Shown here: in pieces, positions 36,746 through 46,192 of the stretch | Numbering within the stretch: the first letter of the stretch is position 1 | Layout of the letters: each line of letters begins with the position of its first letter | Assembly (NCBI GenBank): GCA_018815245.1 | Contig: JAHIXK010000013.1 | Coordinates: forward strand, 1-64,000 | Direction of reading: 5' to 3' | Length of the DNA stretch: 64,000 nucleotides | From: Gammaproteobacteria bacterium | GTDB taxonomy: Bacteria; Pseudomonadota; Gammaproteobacteria; Burkholderiales; Burkholderiaceae_B | Translations under genes and position numbers: made by a program | The notes under the pieces: model-generated | The model's database searches: none | What the model saw: the letters and a program-made list of their open reading frames with translations, nothing else | Told to the model about the DNA's origin: nothing

Positions 36746-39700
36746 AGTTGGCCCGGGCAGCGAAACTGTCGAAGTTCGTTCAGGCGAAGCGGGTTAAATG
36801 CCGAATTGGCCAGCACTTCGAAGTCAAACTGTTTGCCATCCAGCGTGAATCGCGCCTTGAACTTTTCTGGCCGTTCGGTGTTTTGAATTGTGCTTGCATC
36901 AAACAAACGGAACAGTGCCCACGGGCCGTTGTAAGTTTTGTATGCGCCTTCCGATGCACGGATGCGCAGGGTTGCCGAAGGCGATTGACCCCCCCATTGA
37001 ATTCTGTGGGTGGGTTGAAATTGCCTGGAAAACATTTTCATGTCGCCATTGTTTTCAAGGTAGAACACATCGCCTGGGTTGCTGGAATTGACCAGTCGCA
37101 TTTCGACTTCAAAACCCGGTGCCGGTTTTCCGCCATAGAAAAAAACATCACGAACTCTGGCGGCGCGCTGAAACTGGATCAGAGATGGATTGGCCCGTGC
37201 TTGCGACCCATCGCTGAGTGGCTTCAATTTCCAGCTTGAACCACCTGTGTCCACCATGTTGGCCAGTCGGCTTGAAAAAAACTGGTCCATTAAACCAGCG
37301 GGCCCGAAAAACCGCGCAAAGTCGTCTGTCAGCACGTCCAGCCCTGAACCCGAATGAATGGGGTAGCGATTGGCCACCGTGCGTTGGCATACCTCTTGAA
37401 GTGGCCGAAGGTCCGCACTTAAATTTGCGCGTTCAGCCACACGGCCTTGTGCACTGCCTTGCCCTGCCAGTTGCCCCACAATTGCGCGCACGGGTTCGGG
37501 CAGTACGCCAGCGTTCACTTGCAGTGAATCCATGGCGGTGGGCGGAGGCGGGGCTGTTTTGCTTTTCTTTGCGCCGGCAATTGCAGCAAGTTGCGCGTAC
37601 AGGTCGTTCAGCAGGGCAGACACTTGCGTGTATGCAGGCGGGCTACCTTCAAACAAACCATTGATGTCACTGAAGTGTTCATCCACCTGTTGTTCAAGTG
37701 GGGCTTCCATGTCAACAGGCTTGAAGTTGGAACCCGCCAGCAAAGCCACATTGGGCGACAATGCCTGGTTTACTTTTTGATTCGCAATGGCTTCGGCCTT
37801 GTCGGTGGACTGGCTCATTTGACCCGCCAAACGCGTGTTCTTTGACACACCTTCAAGGAATTTTTTCAAAGGCGATTGTGGCGAAGCCAGAACGCGGGCT
37901 AAATCAACAGCCTGATCAAACTGAACCGGACGTTGAATTTGAACGTCTTTCAAATAACTGTCCCAGGTTTGAATGTAGTCCCGAATGTACAACTGGCGTG
38001 CCTTGCGCAGCAGGTCCTGTGTACTCAAGCCATTCATGGTTTTTGAATCACCCATTACCCAGCTTGCTTCGTCGCTTAAACGTTTGGCCTCCAAAGGCAG
38101 TTGCGCAAGAAAATAACTTACATAGGTGTTTCGTGTGTACAGGGCTTCAACACCCTGATTCAGTGACTGCCCACTGGGCCTTGTAAAAATGCCCGCAGCA
38201 CTGACACCCACGGTTTGAATCAGGTTGAAATCGCTGGCAGGTTCTGGTTTGAAAAACCGCACCATGCGCTTGTACAAGCGTTCGTCCAGCGCTTGCGCAC
38301 CAATGATTTGCCGCGCGGTGTTAATCAGTTCCTGATCTTTCGCAGGCAGGTTGCCGGGTGCACCCAAGGCGATGGCCGCTTGCAAATGCTGGGTAGCCGA
38401 TTCCCGAATGGCCGGTTCGTAACGGGCAAACACATGCTGTTGCCAGTCAAACACCACCCAGATTGACAAAGCCTGCGCATCAAAATGCTGTGGCGTGTGA
38501 ATCATGATGTAGGCTTTCAGTGATTCATATGCCAATTCCATGTCTTGGTTCAATGCAGCGCGCAGTCGGTCTTCAAGCCGTTTGGCCACATGTGGCATCA
38601 GCGCATTGGTCAGCGCATTGCGGTAGGCCAGTTCTTCAGCCTGTTGCAGCTTGTCGTCCTGGTTCAAACCCAAGTGATGAACCCAGTCATCGGGGGTGGG
38701 TTGGGCCACATTTTGCAGTGTGTTCAGTGTTTGAAACAGGGGTTGCAGCGGGGCCTGTGCTTCAGTGGGCAAGGCGGCTGCCTGCGTTGTTGCTGTCTTG
38801 CTTCGTGCAAGCGTTTGTGCCATCGCATTGCTGTTGTTGTTGTGGCTTAGCCACCAGCCCAGCGACAAGCCACTGAACAGCACCAGTGCTGCAGCAAGCC
38901 CGCCAAAATACAAACCTTTTTCCAGCAGCGCTTTCTTTTTTACATACGATGCCAAATGCTGTTCTGGAAAAATAACCTGCGACAACACGTCCCGAATAAA
39001 GTAGCTTTTTCCTTGTCCTTTGTGGGTGGGGTACGCCGCGTTGCCGGGCGCCATGCCAGACAAAATTCGATCGAATACCGTGCCATCTTGTGTGCCACTG
39101 CTTAAGTAAACACCACGCAACGTGACAGGCCTTTCAAACGGGCTTTCAGACTGAAAAGCATCTTGCAGCAAGCCTTGAATGGCGGGCTTTAACTGCGCAA
39201 ATGCCAACGGAAAATCAAACAGTTTGATTCGCCTGTTTTCCTGTTCCTCCCGGGTCATGCGCGTGTTCAACTGCTCGCTCAGTCGATCTACCATGTCGGC
39301 CAATGCTTGTGGCAAGGTGTCCTTCAATGTCGTATTCAGCGTGTTCGGATGTTGAAAATTAACGCCCCATGCTTGCGCGCGCTCTGCTTCATCAAGTCGT
39401 CCAAATGTTTCGTTGAAGCCGCTTAACAAATCGAGTTTGGTGATCAACACATACACGGGTGGGCACATTCCCAAAGCCCGTATCATTTCTTGAAGTCGCA
39501 AAGCAATTTTCGTCGCAGTTTCCTTGCGCCTGGCTTCGGTATCAAGCAAATCTTGAACACTCAAGGTTAGCAGTACACCGTTGACTGGCTGTTTCGGGCG
39601 GTGTTTTTTCAACAAGCCAAGAAATGAATTCCAGGCAACTGCGTCTGTGTTCTGGTCAGAATCCTGTGTTGTGAATCGCCCGGCCGTGTCGATCAATACA

Positions 39701-40206
39701 GCCTGATCGGTAAACCACCAATCGCAATTGCGGGTACCGCCCACGCCTTTGATTGCATCTTTTCCCAAAGGGTCTTGCAGCGGAAAACGCAAACCCGCAT
39801 TTTTCAATGCCGTGGTTTTTCCACTGCCAGGTGGGCCAATGAACACATACCATGGCAATTCATACAGGCCGGGTTTGTTTTTGTACCAGGCCTGGCGTGA
39901 TTGATGCTGCTTCAAAGTATTCACAGCCTGGGTGAAAATATCTTGCAGCTTGGCTGATTGAACACGTGACTGTTCATCTTGACGAGTTAGCCCGACTTTC
40001 AGAGCACGCTCTGCCTTGCGGACAGTCCACCAGCGAAACGCGAGTGGTGAAAACACCAGCAAAAAGAGAACGATGGTCAAGCTGACCCGTGCCCAGGTGC
40101 CAGAAAAAGGTTGGAACTCGCCAATCGACACAATTGGCCCTACAAGCCAAACCAGCGCAGCCAAACCCAGAAACGCCAAAAAACAAAATAAAAATCGCAA
40201 AAGCAT
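36742..40206 (-). CDS. tssM: T6SS inner-membrane protein TssM
   Basis: An 1154-residue TssM (IcmF/VasK family). Two N-terminal transmembrane helices (about 1-23 and 42-60) precede a cytoplasmic NTPase-like domain with Walker A GPPGSGKTT (124-132) and TAGRFTTQDS. A third membrane helix lies near 430-455 (LYFGGLAAALVLFSGLSLGW), and the long periplasmic region ends in the TssM C-terminal beta domain (WGGQSPSATLRI). With TssL and TssJ it forms the membrane complex; no TssJ gene is in the window. Walker A is intact, which is not the case in all TssM proteins. Confidence 0.93.
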   Translation of the reverse strand: MLLRFLFCFLAFLGLAALVWLVGPIVSIGEFQPFSGTWARVSLTIVLFLLVFSPLAFRWWTVRKAERALKVGLTRQDEQSRVQSAKLQDIFTQAVNTLKQHQSRQAWYKNKPGLYELPWYVFIGPPGSGKTTALKNAGLRFPLQDPLGKDAIKGVGGTRNCDWWFTDQAVLIDTAGRFTTQDSDQNTDAVAWNSFLGLLKKHRPKQPVNGVLLTLSVQDLLDTEARRKETATKIALRLQEMIRALGMCPPVYVLITKLDLLSGFNETFGRLDEAERAQAWGVNFQHPNTLNTTLKDTLPQALADMVDRLSEQLNTRMTREEQENRRIKLFDFPLAFAQLKPAIQGLLQDAFQSESPFERPVTLRGVYLSSGTQDGTVFDRILSGMAPGNAAYPTHKGQGKSYFIRDVLSQVIFPEQHLASYVKKKALLEKGLYFGGLAAALVLFSGLSLGWWLSHNNNSNAMAQTLARSKTATTQAAALPTEAQAPLQPLFQTLNTLQNVAQPTPDDWVHHLGLNQDDKLQQAEELAYRNALTNALMPHVAKRLEDRLRAALNQDMELAYESLKAYIMIHTPQHFDAQALSIWVVFDWQQHVFARYEPAIRESATQHLQAAIALGAPGNLPAKDQELINTARQIIGAQALDERLYKRMVRFFKPEPASDFNLIQTVGVSAAGIFTRPSGQSLNQGVEALYTRNTYVSYFLAQLPLEAKRLSDEASWVMGDSKTMNGLSTQDLLRKARQLYIRDYIQTWDSYLKDVQIQRPVQFDQAVDLARVLASPQSPLKKFLEGVSKNTRLAGQMSQSTDKAEAIANQKVNQALSPNVALLAGSNFKPVDMEAPLEQQVDEHFSDINGLFEGSPPAYTQVSALLNDLYAQLAAIAGAKKSKTAPPPPTAMDSLQVNAGVLPEPVRAIVGQLAGQGSAQGRVAERANLSADLRPLQEVCQRTVANRYPIHSGSGLDVLTDDFARFFGPAGLMDQFFSSRLANMVDTGGSSWKLKPLSDGSQARANPSLIQFQRAARVRDVFFYGGKPAPGFEVEMRLVNSSNPGDVFYLENNGDMKMFSRQFQPTHRIQWGGQSPSATLRIRASEGAYKTYNGPWALFRLFDASTIQNTERPEKFKARFTLDGKQFDFEVLANSAFNPLRLNELRQFRCPGQL

Positions 40207-40235
40207 GGTGAACTCGGTGGGTGTCTTAGTGGGTT

Positions 40236-41600
40236 TTATTGGGCGTGCATCAAGGTAATTTCAACCCGCCGATTCAGGGCACGGCCTTCGGCGGTGTTGT
40301 TGGGCGCAATCGGATTGGCGGCGCCCGCGCCCTCGGTGGCAATTGCTGTGTTGGGCAAAAAGCGCGCAATACGCTGACCGACATGTTCAGCGCGTTCCGC
40401 TGACAACTGCCAATTGGATGGAAAGCGGATGGAGCGAATGGGCTGGTTGTCGGTGTAGCCCGTTACTGTGACCTGCCCTGGGTGAAGCGCAAGTTCACGG
40501 GCCACTTTTTCAACCAGCGGAATTGCCGTGTTGTTCAGTTCTGCGCTGCCGGAACTGAACAAACCATCGCCCACCAAAATAACAGTCGACCTGTTTCCCG
40601 CCTGTTTCAGGGTCAGCAAACCTGCAACAATTTCCTCGCGCAATTGAGTGGGAAGTTCCAGCCCCAATTCCGGTGCAGCGGGTGCAGCTTGAGCTTGTGT
40701 AAAGTTTGGTGCGGGCAATGAAATAGAGGTAATTTCAGAAAATACCTGATCGGATTGCGTATTCATGTTGAAGTAAAGTCCAAGGAAAATGGCAGTGCCC
40801 AGCGCACTAAAAACGCTGACTGGTAACCACAGGGGAATTTGCAAAAACCGCTTTCCCGATGCAGGTGCTTTTGATTGCCAGAATGTGGGGTGTAGTGGGC
40901 TTAGCGGGTCAAGCGGACTCGATTTGATTAGCTGAAAAAGTTGGGATCGAAGCTGGCTTAATGCCAGTTCACCACCCGTTTCCACCTGGTATTTGCCTTT
41001 AAAACCGAGGCTAAGAACGATCGCCATGAATTCCAGCAGGTCACGATTCTCTGCAGGGCTGCGCATCATTTTTTGAATCAGCGCAAACACTTTTTCACCG
41101 CCCCATGTTTCGCTGAAAAACTGCAGCAACAAGCTGTGGGAAGCCCAAAGACCTGAACCACCCCAGGGCGTATTGGCTGCGCGTTCATCCATGAAGGTAC
41201 ACAGCACATAGCGCACTGAAAGGCGTTCCGCTTGCGGGCGCCCGAGTTTCTCCAGGGTGTGTTCCAGTTCACTCAAGCCTTTTGACCATGTGTTAGCCAA
41301 AGCTTTCGGTGAAGGTATTTCTGCCGTGCCGCCCATGGCACACACCAGGCGCAACAGTGGGCTGGCATGAACAAGCAGCATGTTTTTGCTTGCCGCCGGG
41401 CTTTCCTTGAGTTGTTGCAATGCGTTGTCAAACCGTGACTGCGAAAGTGAAATTGACGCTTCACTGTTGGTGTCGGCCTTAACGCCTGGGCCCAGAATGT
41501 TGTCCAGTGATTGAATGGCCTGCGAGGCTGGTTTTCCCAGCCGGGGCTTGATGATGGTGCGTTCGCCACCCAGTGCGGAAAACGGATCGTTGGGATTCAC
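40236..41600 (-). CDS. tssL: T6SS protein TssL with fused OmpA-like domain
   Basis: A 454-residue protein. The cytoplasmic DotU/TssL domain spans about 60-240 (FMDERAANTPWGGSGLW, VFALIQKMMRSPAENRDLLEFM), one transmembrane helix lies near 255-277, and the periplasmic C-terminus (about 340-454) is an OmpA-type peptidoglycan-binding domain (LFSSGSAELNN, VTGYTDNQPI, LSAERAEHVGQRI, NRRVEITL). This extended form anchors the membrane complex to the cell wall directly. The ATG overlaps the tssK stop by four bases. Confidence 0.92.
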   Translation of the reverse strand: MNPNDPFSALGGERTIIKPRLGKPASQAIQSLDNILGPGVKADTNSEASISLSQSRFDNALQQLKESPAASKNMLLVHASPLLRLVCAMGGTAEIPSPKALANTWSKGLSELEHTLEKLGRPQAERLSVRYVLCTFMDERAANTPWGGSGLWASHSLLLQFFSETWGGEKVFALIQKMMRSPAENRDLLEFMAIVLSLGFKGKYQVETGGELALSQLRSQLFQLIKSSPLDPLSPLHPTFWQSKAPASGKRFLQIPLWLPVSVFSALGTAIFLGLYFNMNTQSDQVFSEITSISLPAPNFTQAQAAPAAPELGLELPTQLREEIVAGLLTLKQAGNRSTVILVGDGLFSSGSAELNNTAIPLVEKVARELALHPGQVTVTGYTDNQPIRSIRFPSNWQLSAERAEHVGQRIARFLPNTAIATEGAGAANPIAPNNTAEGRALNRRVEITLMHAQ

Positions 41601-42964
41601 AGCAATTGCTCCTGTTCACGGCGAACGGCCCACAGTTCAATTCGCAGTTCAGGCAGGTCGCCAGCGTAATGAATGGCCACATGCCCGGTTTGCTCCAGCA
41701 TTTTCCAAAGTGGTTCTGCACGTGTTTCAAGTTGAAAGTAAAAGTGATCTGCGTAATACGGCAGGGCGGCGGGGCTTTGGTGAACAGCTTTCAAACGGAC
41801 GCCAGGCAAATTCAGGTTCACCAGGTCGCGCAGTTTTTCTACCGGGCCGATTTTTACCGCACTCGGAAACAGTCGCTGCACTGTTTCTTCTGGTGCCAGC
41901 GCATGCACGGTGAGGTAGAAATGCGCATCGGCCAACAGTGTGCGGTCAGCAATTTGCCCGATGTGAATGCCACCTTGTTTCTGAACCAGCGGAATTTGAA
42001 CGGCATGTTGGTCGTGTAACCCGGCCAATGCATTCCGAATGGCTGTCAGCACCGCTTCAAAAGCCAGTCGAAGGTTGTCGTGGTTGTAGTTGGGTGAAAA
42101 GTCGGCCGCGGTGTCGTCGCCGTAAAGGGTTACCGCGCCCAGGCAGGCGAGCAAGCGCAGATAGGCCGCTTCGGGGTGCACCTGTTTGCTGTTGAGCAGG
42201 TGGGCAAACACCAAACGATGTTGAATGCAACTTTGAAGCAGTAGAAAGTCGCCAATCTCGGAACTGTTGTGGCTACCCTTTCGAATGCGCCGTTGCCGAA
42301 GCTGGTCAATTTTGCTTTCCAGTAAACCAAGCACCGCTTCAAGCACGCGGCGAATGTTTGCGTTGTTCAAACTGCACAGGCAGGGCTCAATAAAAGCAGG
42401 GTTGATTTGTACCTCAGTGTTTTTCGATTGAAGCAACTCGCACACTGCCAATTGCACATGCCCTTCCTGGTGGTCTGCATCTGCACTCAAAAAGGTGTTG
42501 AGGCGCGCAACGTCCACAGTTTGTGGTTCCAGTTCAGGGTCGTACACGTTTTGTGCATCCACTGTTTCTGCCTGAAATTTCATGCGCGCGGCCGTATTGC
42601 TGCTGGCGTTGTTTCCTGTTGGCCATTGCAATTGCGGCCCGGCCCAGTGCGGTTTTGCAAGGCTTAGATAGACCTTGCGTGCTTGCGCGTGCTTGCCCAG
42701 ATCCAGACAAGGGGGTGGCGGATCTTTGTCAGGAATGGAAAAGTAGGTGCCATCCTGAAAATAGCCCGATGCTTTCAACACGCCAACTTTTCCCGCCAGA
42801 AGCAGGTCAGGGTCCAGCTGCAGCATGTTGAATCCATGGCAGTGCCCATTGAAGTGCGCGGTACGAACATGAATTTCATGGTCGAAGTAGCGTTCTTGTT
42901 GCTGGAAATGTTGGGGCTGAAGGAAGAGGCCTTCGCTCCAGATCACTCGGCTGTTTTTAGTCAT
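41597..42964 (-). CDS. tssK: T6SS baseplate protein TssK
   Basis: A 455-residue TssK (ImpJ/VasE). The N-terminal hallmark VIWSEGLFLQPQHFQQQERY is clear, as are LNNANIRRVLEAVLGLLE-type central helices and the C-terminal LPYYADHFYFQLETRAEPLW segment. It links the baseplate to the membrane complex. It is the first gene of the leftward T6SS operon; its start faces the ompA-vgrG operon across 158 bases. Confidence 0.93.
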   Translation of the reverse strand: MTKNSRVIWSEGLFLQPQHFQQQERYFDHEIHVRTAHFNGHCHGFNMLQLDPDLLLAGKVGVLKASGYFQDGTYFSIPDKDPPPPCLDLGKHAQARKVYLSLAKPHWAGPQLQWPTGNNASSNTAARMKFQAETVDAQNVYDPELEPQTVDVARLNTFLSADADHQEGHVQLAVCELLQSKNTEVQINPAFIEPCLCSLNNANIRRVLEAVLGLLESKIDQLRQRRIRKGSHNSSEIGDFLLLQSCIQHRLVFAHLLNSKQVHPEAAYLRLLACLGAVTLYGDDTAADFSPNYNHDNLRLAFEAVLTAIRNALAGLHDQHAVQIPLVQKQGGIHIGQIADRTLLADAHFYLTVHALAPEETVQRLFPSAVKIGPVEKLRDLVNLNLPGVRLKAVHQSPAALPYYADHFYFQLETRAEPLWKMLEQTGHVAIHYAGDLPELRIELWAVRREQEQLL

Positions 42965-43122
42965 ATCGGGGGATGAGGTTCACTCTCTGTTTGCTGGGAT
43001 GTATCACTCTTTGAACGGTTTTTCTCAAAAGGAATAGACTCGACGCCCGAGTCGCAAAAATCGTAACACGAGATTTTTTAAGGTGATTTTTTTACCTGTG
43101 CCCTACCTATATCGGAGTAGCT
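42965..43122. promoter_or_regulatory. Divergent control region of the T6SS operons
   Basis: This 158-base gap must carry the promoters of both T6SS operons. It holds an inverted repeat GACTCG-ACGCC-CGAGTC (43037-43053), a possible operator, and an AAAAATC...GATTTTT repeat just to its right. No certain -35/-10 or sigma-54 element could be fixed by eye. Confidence 0.4.
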
Positions 43123-43662
43123 ATGTTTGAGAAACGCATTCTGAAGTTCGCTTTTGTTGCACCGCTTTTGTTGGTGTTGTTTTCACCTGCCAACGCGGAA
43201 TCTTTAGTGGTTGATTTGGGCAATACAGTTCCCGCTGCCGAGCAGGTGAAGGAAGGTCTGTTCCCCGAAGAGGCCTGTGAAGAGCTGCGCAAAAACGGAT
43301 TCAAATGCATGGGTTTCAAGCCAGCAGTGCGCTTCTCCATTCCCAATGCACACTTTCAACTGGGCTCTGCTGAATTGCCCGTTGACCTGAAAAAGCAATT
43401 GGACGTGTTTGCACAGGTGCTGGGCAACCGGCCCGCCAACACGCCCCCAATTCTGGTAACAGGGCATGCAGATGCAAGTGGCAACGTTGAATTGAATCAG
43501 GCCTTGTCAGCTGAACGAGCCAAGGCCGTGAAGTCTTATTTGATCACCAAAGGTGTGTCGCCCTCGCTGTTGCGAATTGAAGGCAAGGGTGCAGAAAAGC
43601 TGGTGGATGCCAACAATCCATTTGCCCCTGCCAATCGTCGCGTTGAAATCAGTCGCCAATGA
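43123..43662 (+). CDS. OmpA-family peptidoglycan-binding protein
   Basis: A 179-residue exported protein with a signal peptide (about 1-25, cleavage near ANA-E) and a C-terminal OmpA-like domain (FQLGSAELPVDLKKQL, VTGHADASGNVELNQALSAERAKAV, NRRVEIS). It probably tethers the T6SS or the envelope to peptidoglycan. A GGAG ribosome binding site precedes the ATG. The vgrG start overlaps its stop by four bases. Confidence 0.85.
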   Translation: MFEKRILKFAFVAPLLLVLFSPANAESLVVDLGNTVPAAEQVKEGLFPEEACEELRKNGFKCMGFKPAVRFSIPNAHFQLGSAELPVDLKKQLDVFAQVLGNRPANTPPILVTGHADASGNVELNQALSAERAKAVKSYLITKGVSPSLLRIEGKGAEKLVDANNPFAPANRRVEISRQ

Positions 43663-45716
43663 ATAGATTGATCGCATTGAGCGGGTCGGTGCCCCTGGAT
43701 GACGTTCATTTCAGGTCTGCACGTCTGCAAGAATCCCTGTCGGAAAACAGCACGGGCACCATTTTCCTCGAATCCGATTCTGCCAGTTTGCAGGCAGACG
43801 ATTTTCTGGGCCAAAGCCTTTGCCTTGCCTTTGAAACGCGAGAGAAAAACCAGCGTTATTTCGATGGCGTTGTGGTGGAGATGGAGCAGGTTTCACAAGC
43901 TGCGGGCGGGCGCTGTGCCTATCGGCTTGAGGTAAAGTCATGGACCTGGCTGCTCAGTAAAAATCAGGAATTCCGGGTTTACCAAAACAAAACCGTGCCC
44001 GCGATTGTGGCCGAGGTCATTGCACGCCACGCCCATCCATCGGTGCGCTTTTTTGATCGCACCCTGGGTGCCAAGCGCGTGTGGGAATACGTGGTTCAGT
44101 TTGGTGAAAGCGATCTCAATTTCATTCGCCGGATTCTGGAACAGGAAGGCGTTTATTTCTACTTTGAACACGCAGAAGGAAAGCACACGCTGGTGTTGGT
44201 GGATTCATCCACATCCCATGCCGCTTTCCCGGGTTACGACACGCTGGCCTACGATCCTTCCATTCAGGGCGGGCGCCTTACACCCGAGGAAATGATTTCA
44301 GGCATGACCCTGAAAAAGTCGATTGAACCCCCCCGGCATGCGCACAGCGACTACAATTTTAAAACACCTTCCGCATCCTTGCTGGTGAAGTCGCAGGGCA
44401 ATGCCGAAGCATACAATGCTGCTTTCGAGGTGTTTGAATACCCGGGCGAATATGAAAATGAAGGCGAAGGTGCGCATTACAGCCAACTTCGTCATGAGGC
44501 GGCACAAAGCCGGCAGCTTGTATTTAGCGGAAGCACTGCTGCGCGTGGCGTGTCAGTGGGGTACCTGCTCAACACCGTTTGCAAAGACAACCCCGCTTTT
44601 TCCAAAAACCTTTTGCTGGTCAGCACGGTTGTCAGCATCTTCGAGGCAGAACCCGAGGCCCACAGCGGTGCTCAGTCAGACTTCAGTTGTGAATTTGAAG
44701 CGATCGAATCCAGTCAGCCGTTTCGCCCGGAGCGCAAGTCCAGAAAGCCCCATGCCAAAGGCCCATTGCCTGCCTTGGTGGTTGGCCCGGAAGGTCGGGA
44801 AATTCACACCGACGAATTTGGCCGCATCAAGGTTCAGTTTTACTGGGACCGATATGGCAAACGCAATCAAGACAGTTCATGCTGGGTGCGTGTTGCTTCG
44901 CCAGCGGCTGGCAAGGGTTGGGGCTTCATTGCCATTCCACGCATTGGTCAAGAAGTGGTTGTGTCGTTTGAAGACGGCGACCCGGATCGTCCACTGGTCA
45001 CGGGTGTGGCTTACAACGCCGAACAGAATGTGCCTTATCCCCTGCCCGATCACAAAACAGTGTCAGGCTGGCGCTCCCAGTCTTCCGAAAAGGGTGCGCC
45101 ATCGAATTTCAATGAACTGCGTTTTGAAGACAAAATTGGCAGTGAATATGTTTGGTTTCAGGCCGAGAAAGACTACCTAAGCCTGATCAAAAACAACAGC
45201 AACACCGAAATTGGCGGAAATTCCAATAGCCTGATTCACGGCAACCTGATTGAAGAAATCAAGGCCGATGTATCCCGCACTGTTCTTGGAAAAGTCAGTC
45301 AGCAAATTGAACAGGCTTTGCACCTGACAGTGAATGATGACCTGCTGGTCAAGGTGCAGGGCTTGCTGGGCTTGATCAACAACGGGCAAATTGCAGTCAG
45401 CACCTCCGGGCAATGTTCATTGAAGTCTGGTGGCAGCACCGACCTGGATGCCAGCGGTAACATGAATTTAAACACCGCAGCACAAGGCAATTTCAAGGCG
45501 GGTTCAAGTTTGAAGTTGACTGCAGGTGCAAGCCTGTCGCTCAATGTCGGCGGCTCGTCAATCGTCATTTCGCCAGCGGGCATCACCTTCAGTGGACCGT
45601 CCATTTCAGTCAATGGCGCAGGCGGTGGGGCCAGTGCTGCCAGTGCTTCGCCTACCCCGCCAGAAAGCGCGCTGGCTCCCGAGGTGGTTGAGCCACCGGT
45701 TGATCCAATTCCTTGA
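43659..45716 (+). CDS. vgrG: T6SS spike protein VgrG
   Basis: A 685-residue VgrG (TssI). The gp27-like part covers about 1-370 (LVQFGESDLNFIRRILEQEGVYFYFEH is typical, here about residues 145-171). The gp5-like OB fold follows with PLPALVVGPEGREIHTDEFG, RIKVQFYWDRYGK and SSCWVRVASPAAGKGWG, and a C-terminal beta-helix runs to about 655. The tail is a short Ala/Pro-rich stretch with no toxin domain, so effectors probably load through adaptors. It is followed by a DUF4123 adaptor gene. No PAAR gene was seen. Confidence 0.93.
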   Translation: MNRLIALSGSVPLDDVHFRSARLQESLSENSTGTIFLESDSASLQADDFLGQSLCLAFETREKNQRYFDGVVVEMEQVSQAAGGRCAYRLEVKSWTWLLSKNQEFRVYQNKTVPAIVAEVIARHAHPSVRFFDRTLGAKRVWEYVVQFGESDLNFIRRILEQEGVYFYFEHAEGKHTLVLVDSSTSHAAFPGYDTLAYDPSIQGGRLTPEEMISGMTLKKSIEPPRHAHSDYNFKTPSASLLVKSQGNAEAYNAAFEVFEYPGEYENEGEGAHYSQLRHEAAQSRQLVFSGSTAARGVSVGYLLNTVCKDNPAFSKNLLLVSTVVSIFEAEPEAHSGAQSDFSCEFEAIESSQPFRPERKSRKPHAKGPLPALVVGPEGREIHTDEFGRIKVQFYWDRYGKRNQDSSCWVRVASPAAGKGWGFIAIPRIGQEVVVSFEDGDPDRPLVTGVAYNAEQNVPYPLPDHKTVSGWRSQSSEKGAPSNFNELRFEDKIGSEYVWFQAEKDYLSLIKNNSNTEIGGNSNSLIHGNLIEEIKADVSRTVLGKVSQQIEQALHLTVNDDLLVKVQGLLGLINNGQIAVSTSGQCSLKSGGSTDLDASGNMNLNTAAQGNFKAGSSLKLTAGASLSLNVGGSSIVISPAGITFSGPSISVNGAGGGASAASASPTPPESALAPEVVEPPVDPIP

Positions 45717-45730
45717 TGGGTGCTTAGTAC

Positions 45731-46192
45731 ATGTTGTCTGTGTATGGCGTGGCCAGAAGCGAACTGATGTCACAGGGCAATGTGCTGGCCGAATTCCCGC
45801 CGTTTCTGGGGCGCCGCATAGGGGGTGCTATACCGCTTGATTGCAAGGTCAGCGTCGTTGGACTTGCCGGGCTGGCTGCAAGTTCTGCCAGCTTGTGGAC
45901 GTGGAAACCTGCCGATCAAGGCTATGTGCTGGTGGTGGAGGAAGGCCCTTTCAGTCTGCTTAAAAACCACTTGCGGCGCATGCGTCACATGCAAGACGAT
46001 TTGGGCCGAAATCGCGTTTGGCCCTGGTTTGACCCACGTTATTTAAAATTGGCATTGGGCACACTGCAAGGCCCGGACCTTGCCAACCTGTTTGGCCCTG
46101 TCAAATCATTCTGTTTTTCGACACCTGAAGGGCTGGAAATTTATCAGTTGCAATCGTGCAAACTGCGCATCAAGCAGGTGCCATCATGCTGA
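45731..46192 (+). CDS. DUF4123 T6SS effector-adaptor protein
   Basis: A 153-residue DUF4123-type protein. LKNHLRRMRHMQDDLGRNRVW, FDPRYLKLAL and LFGPVKSFCF match the usual order of the family. DUF4123 proteins hold effectors on VgrG. It lies 14 bases after vgrG and overlaps the next gene by seven bases, so the following gene is the natural candidate client. Confidence 0.72.
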   Translation: MLSVYGVARSELMSQGNVLAEFPPFLGRRIGGAIPLDCKVSVVGLAGLAASSASLWTWKPADQGYVLVVEEGPFSLLKNHLRRMRHMQDDLGRNRVWPWFDPRYLKLALGTLQGPDLANLFGPVKSFCFSTPEGLEIYQLQSCKLRIKQVPSC

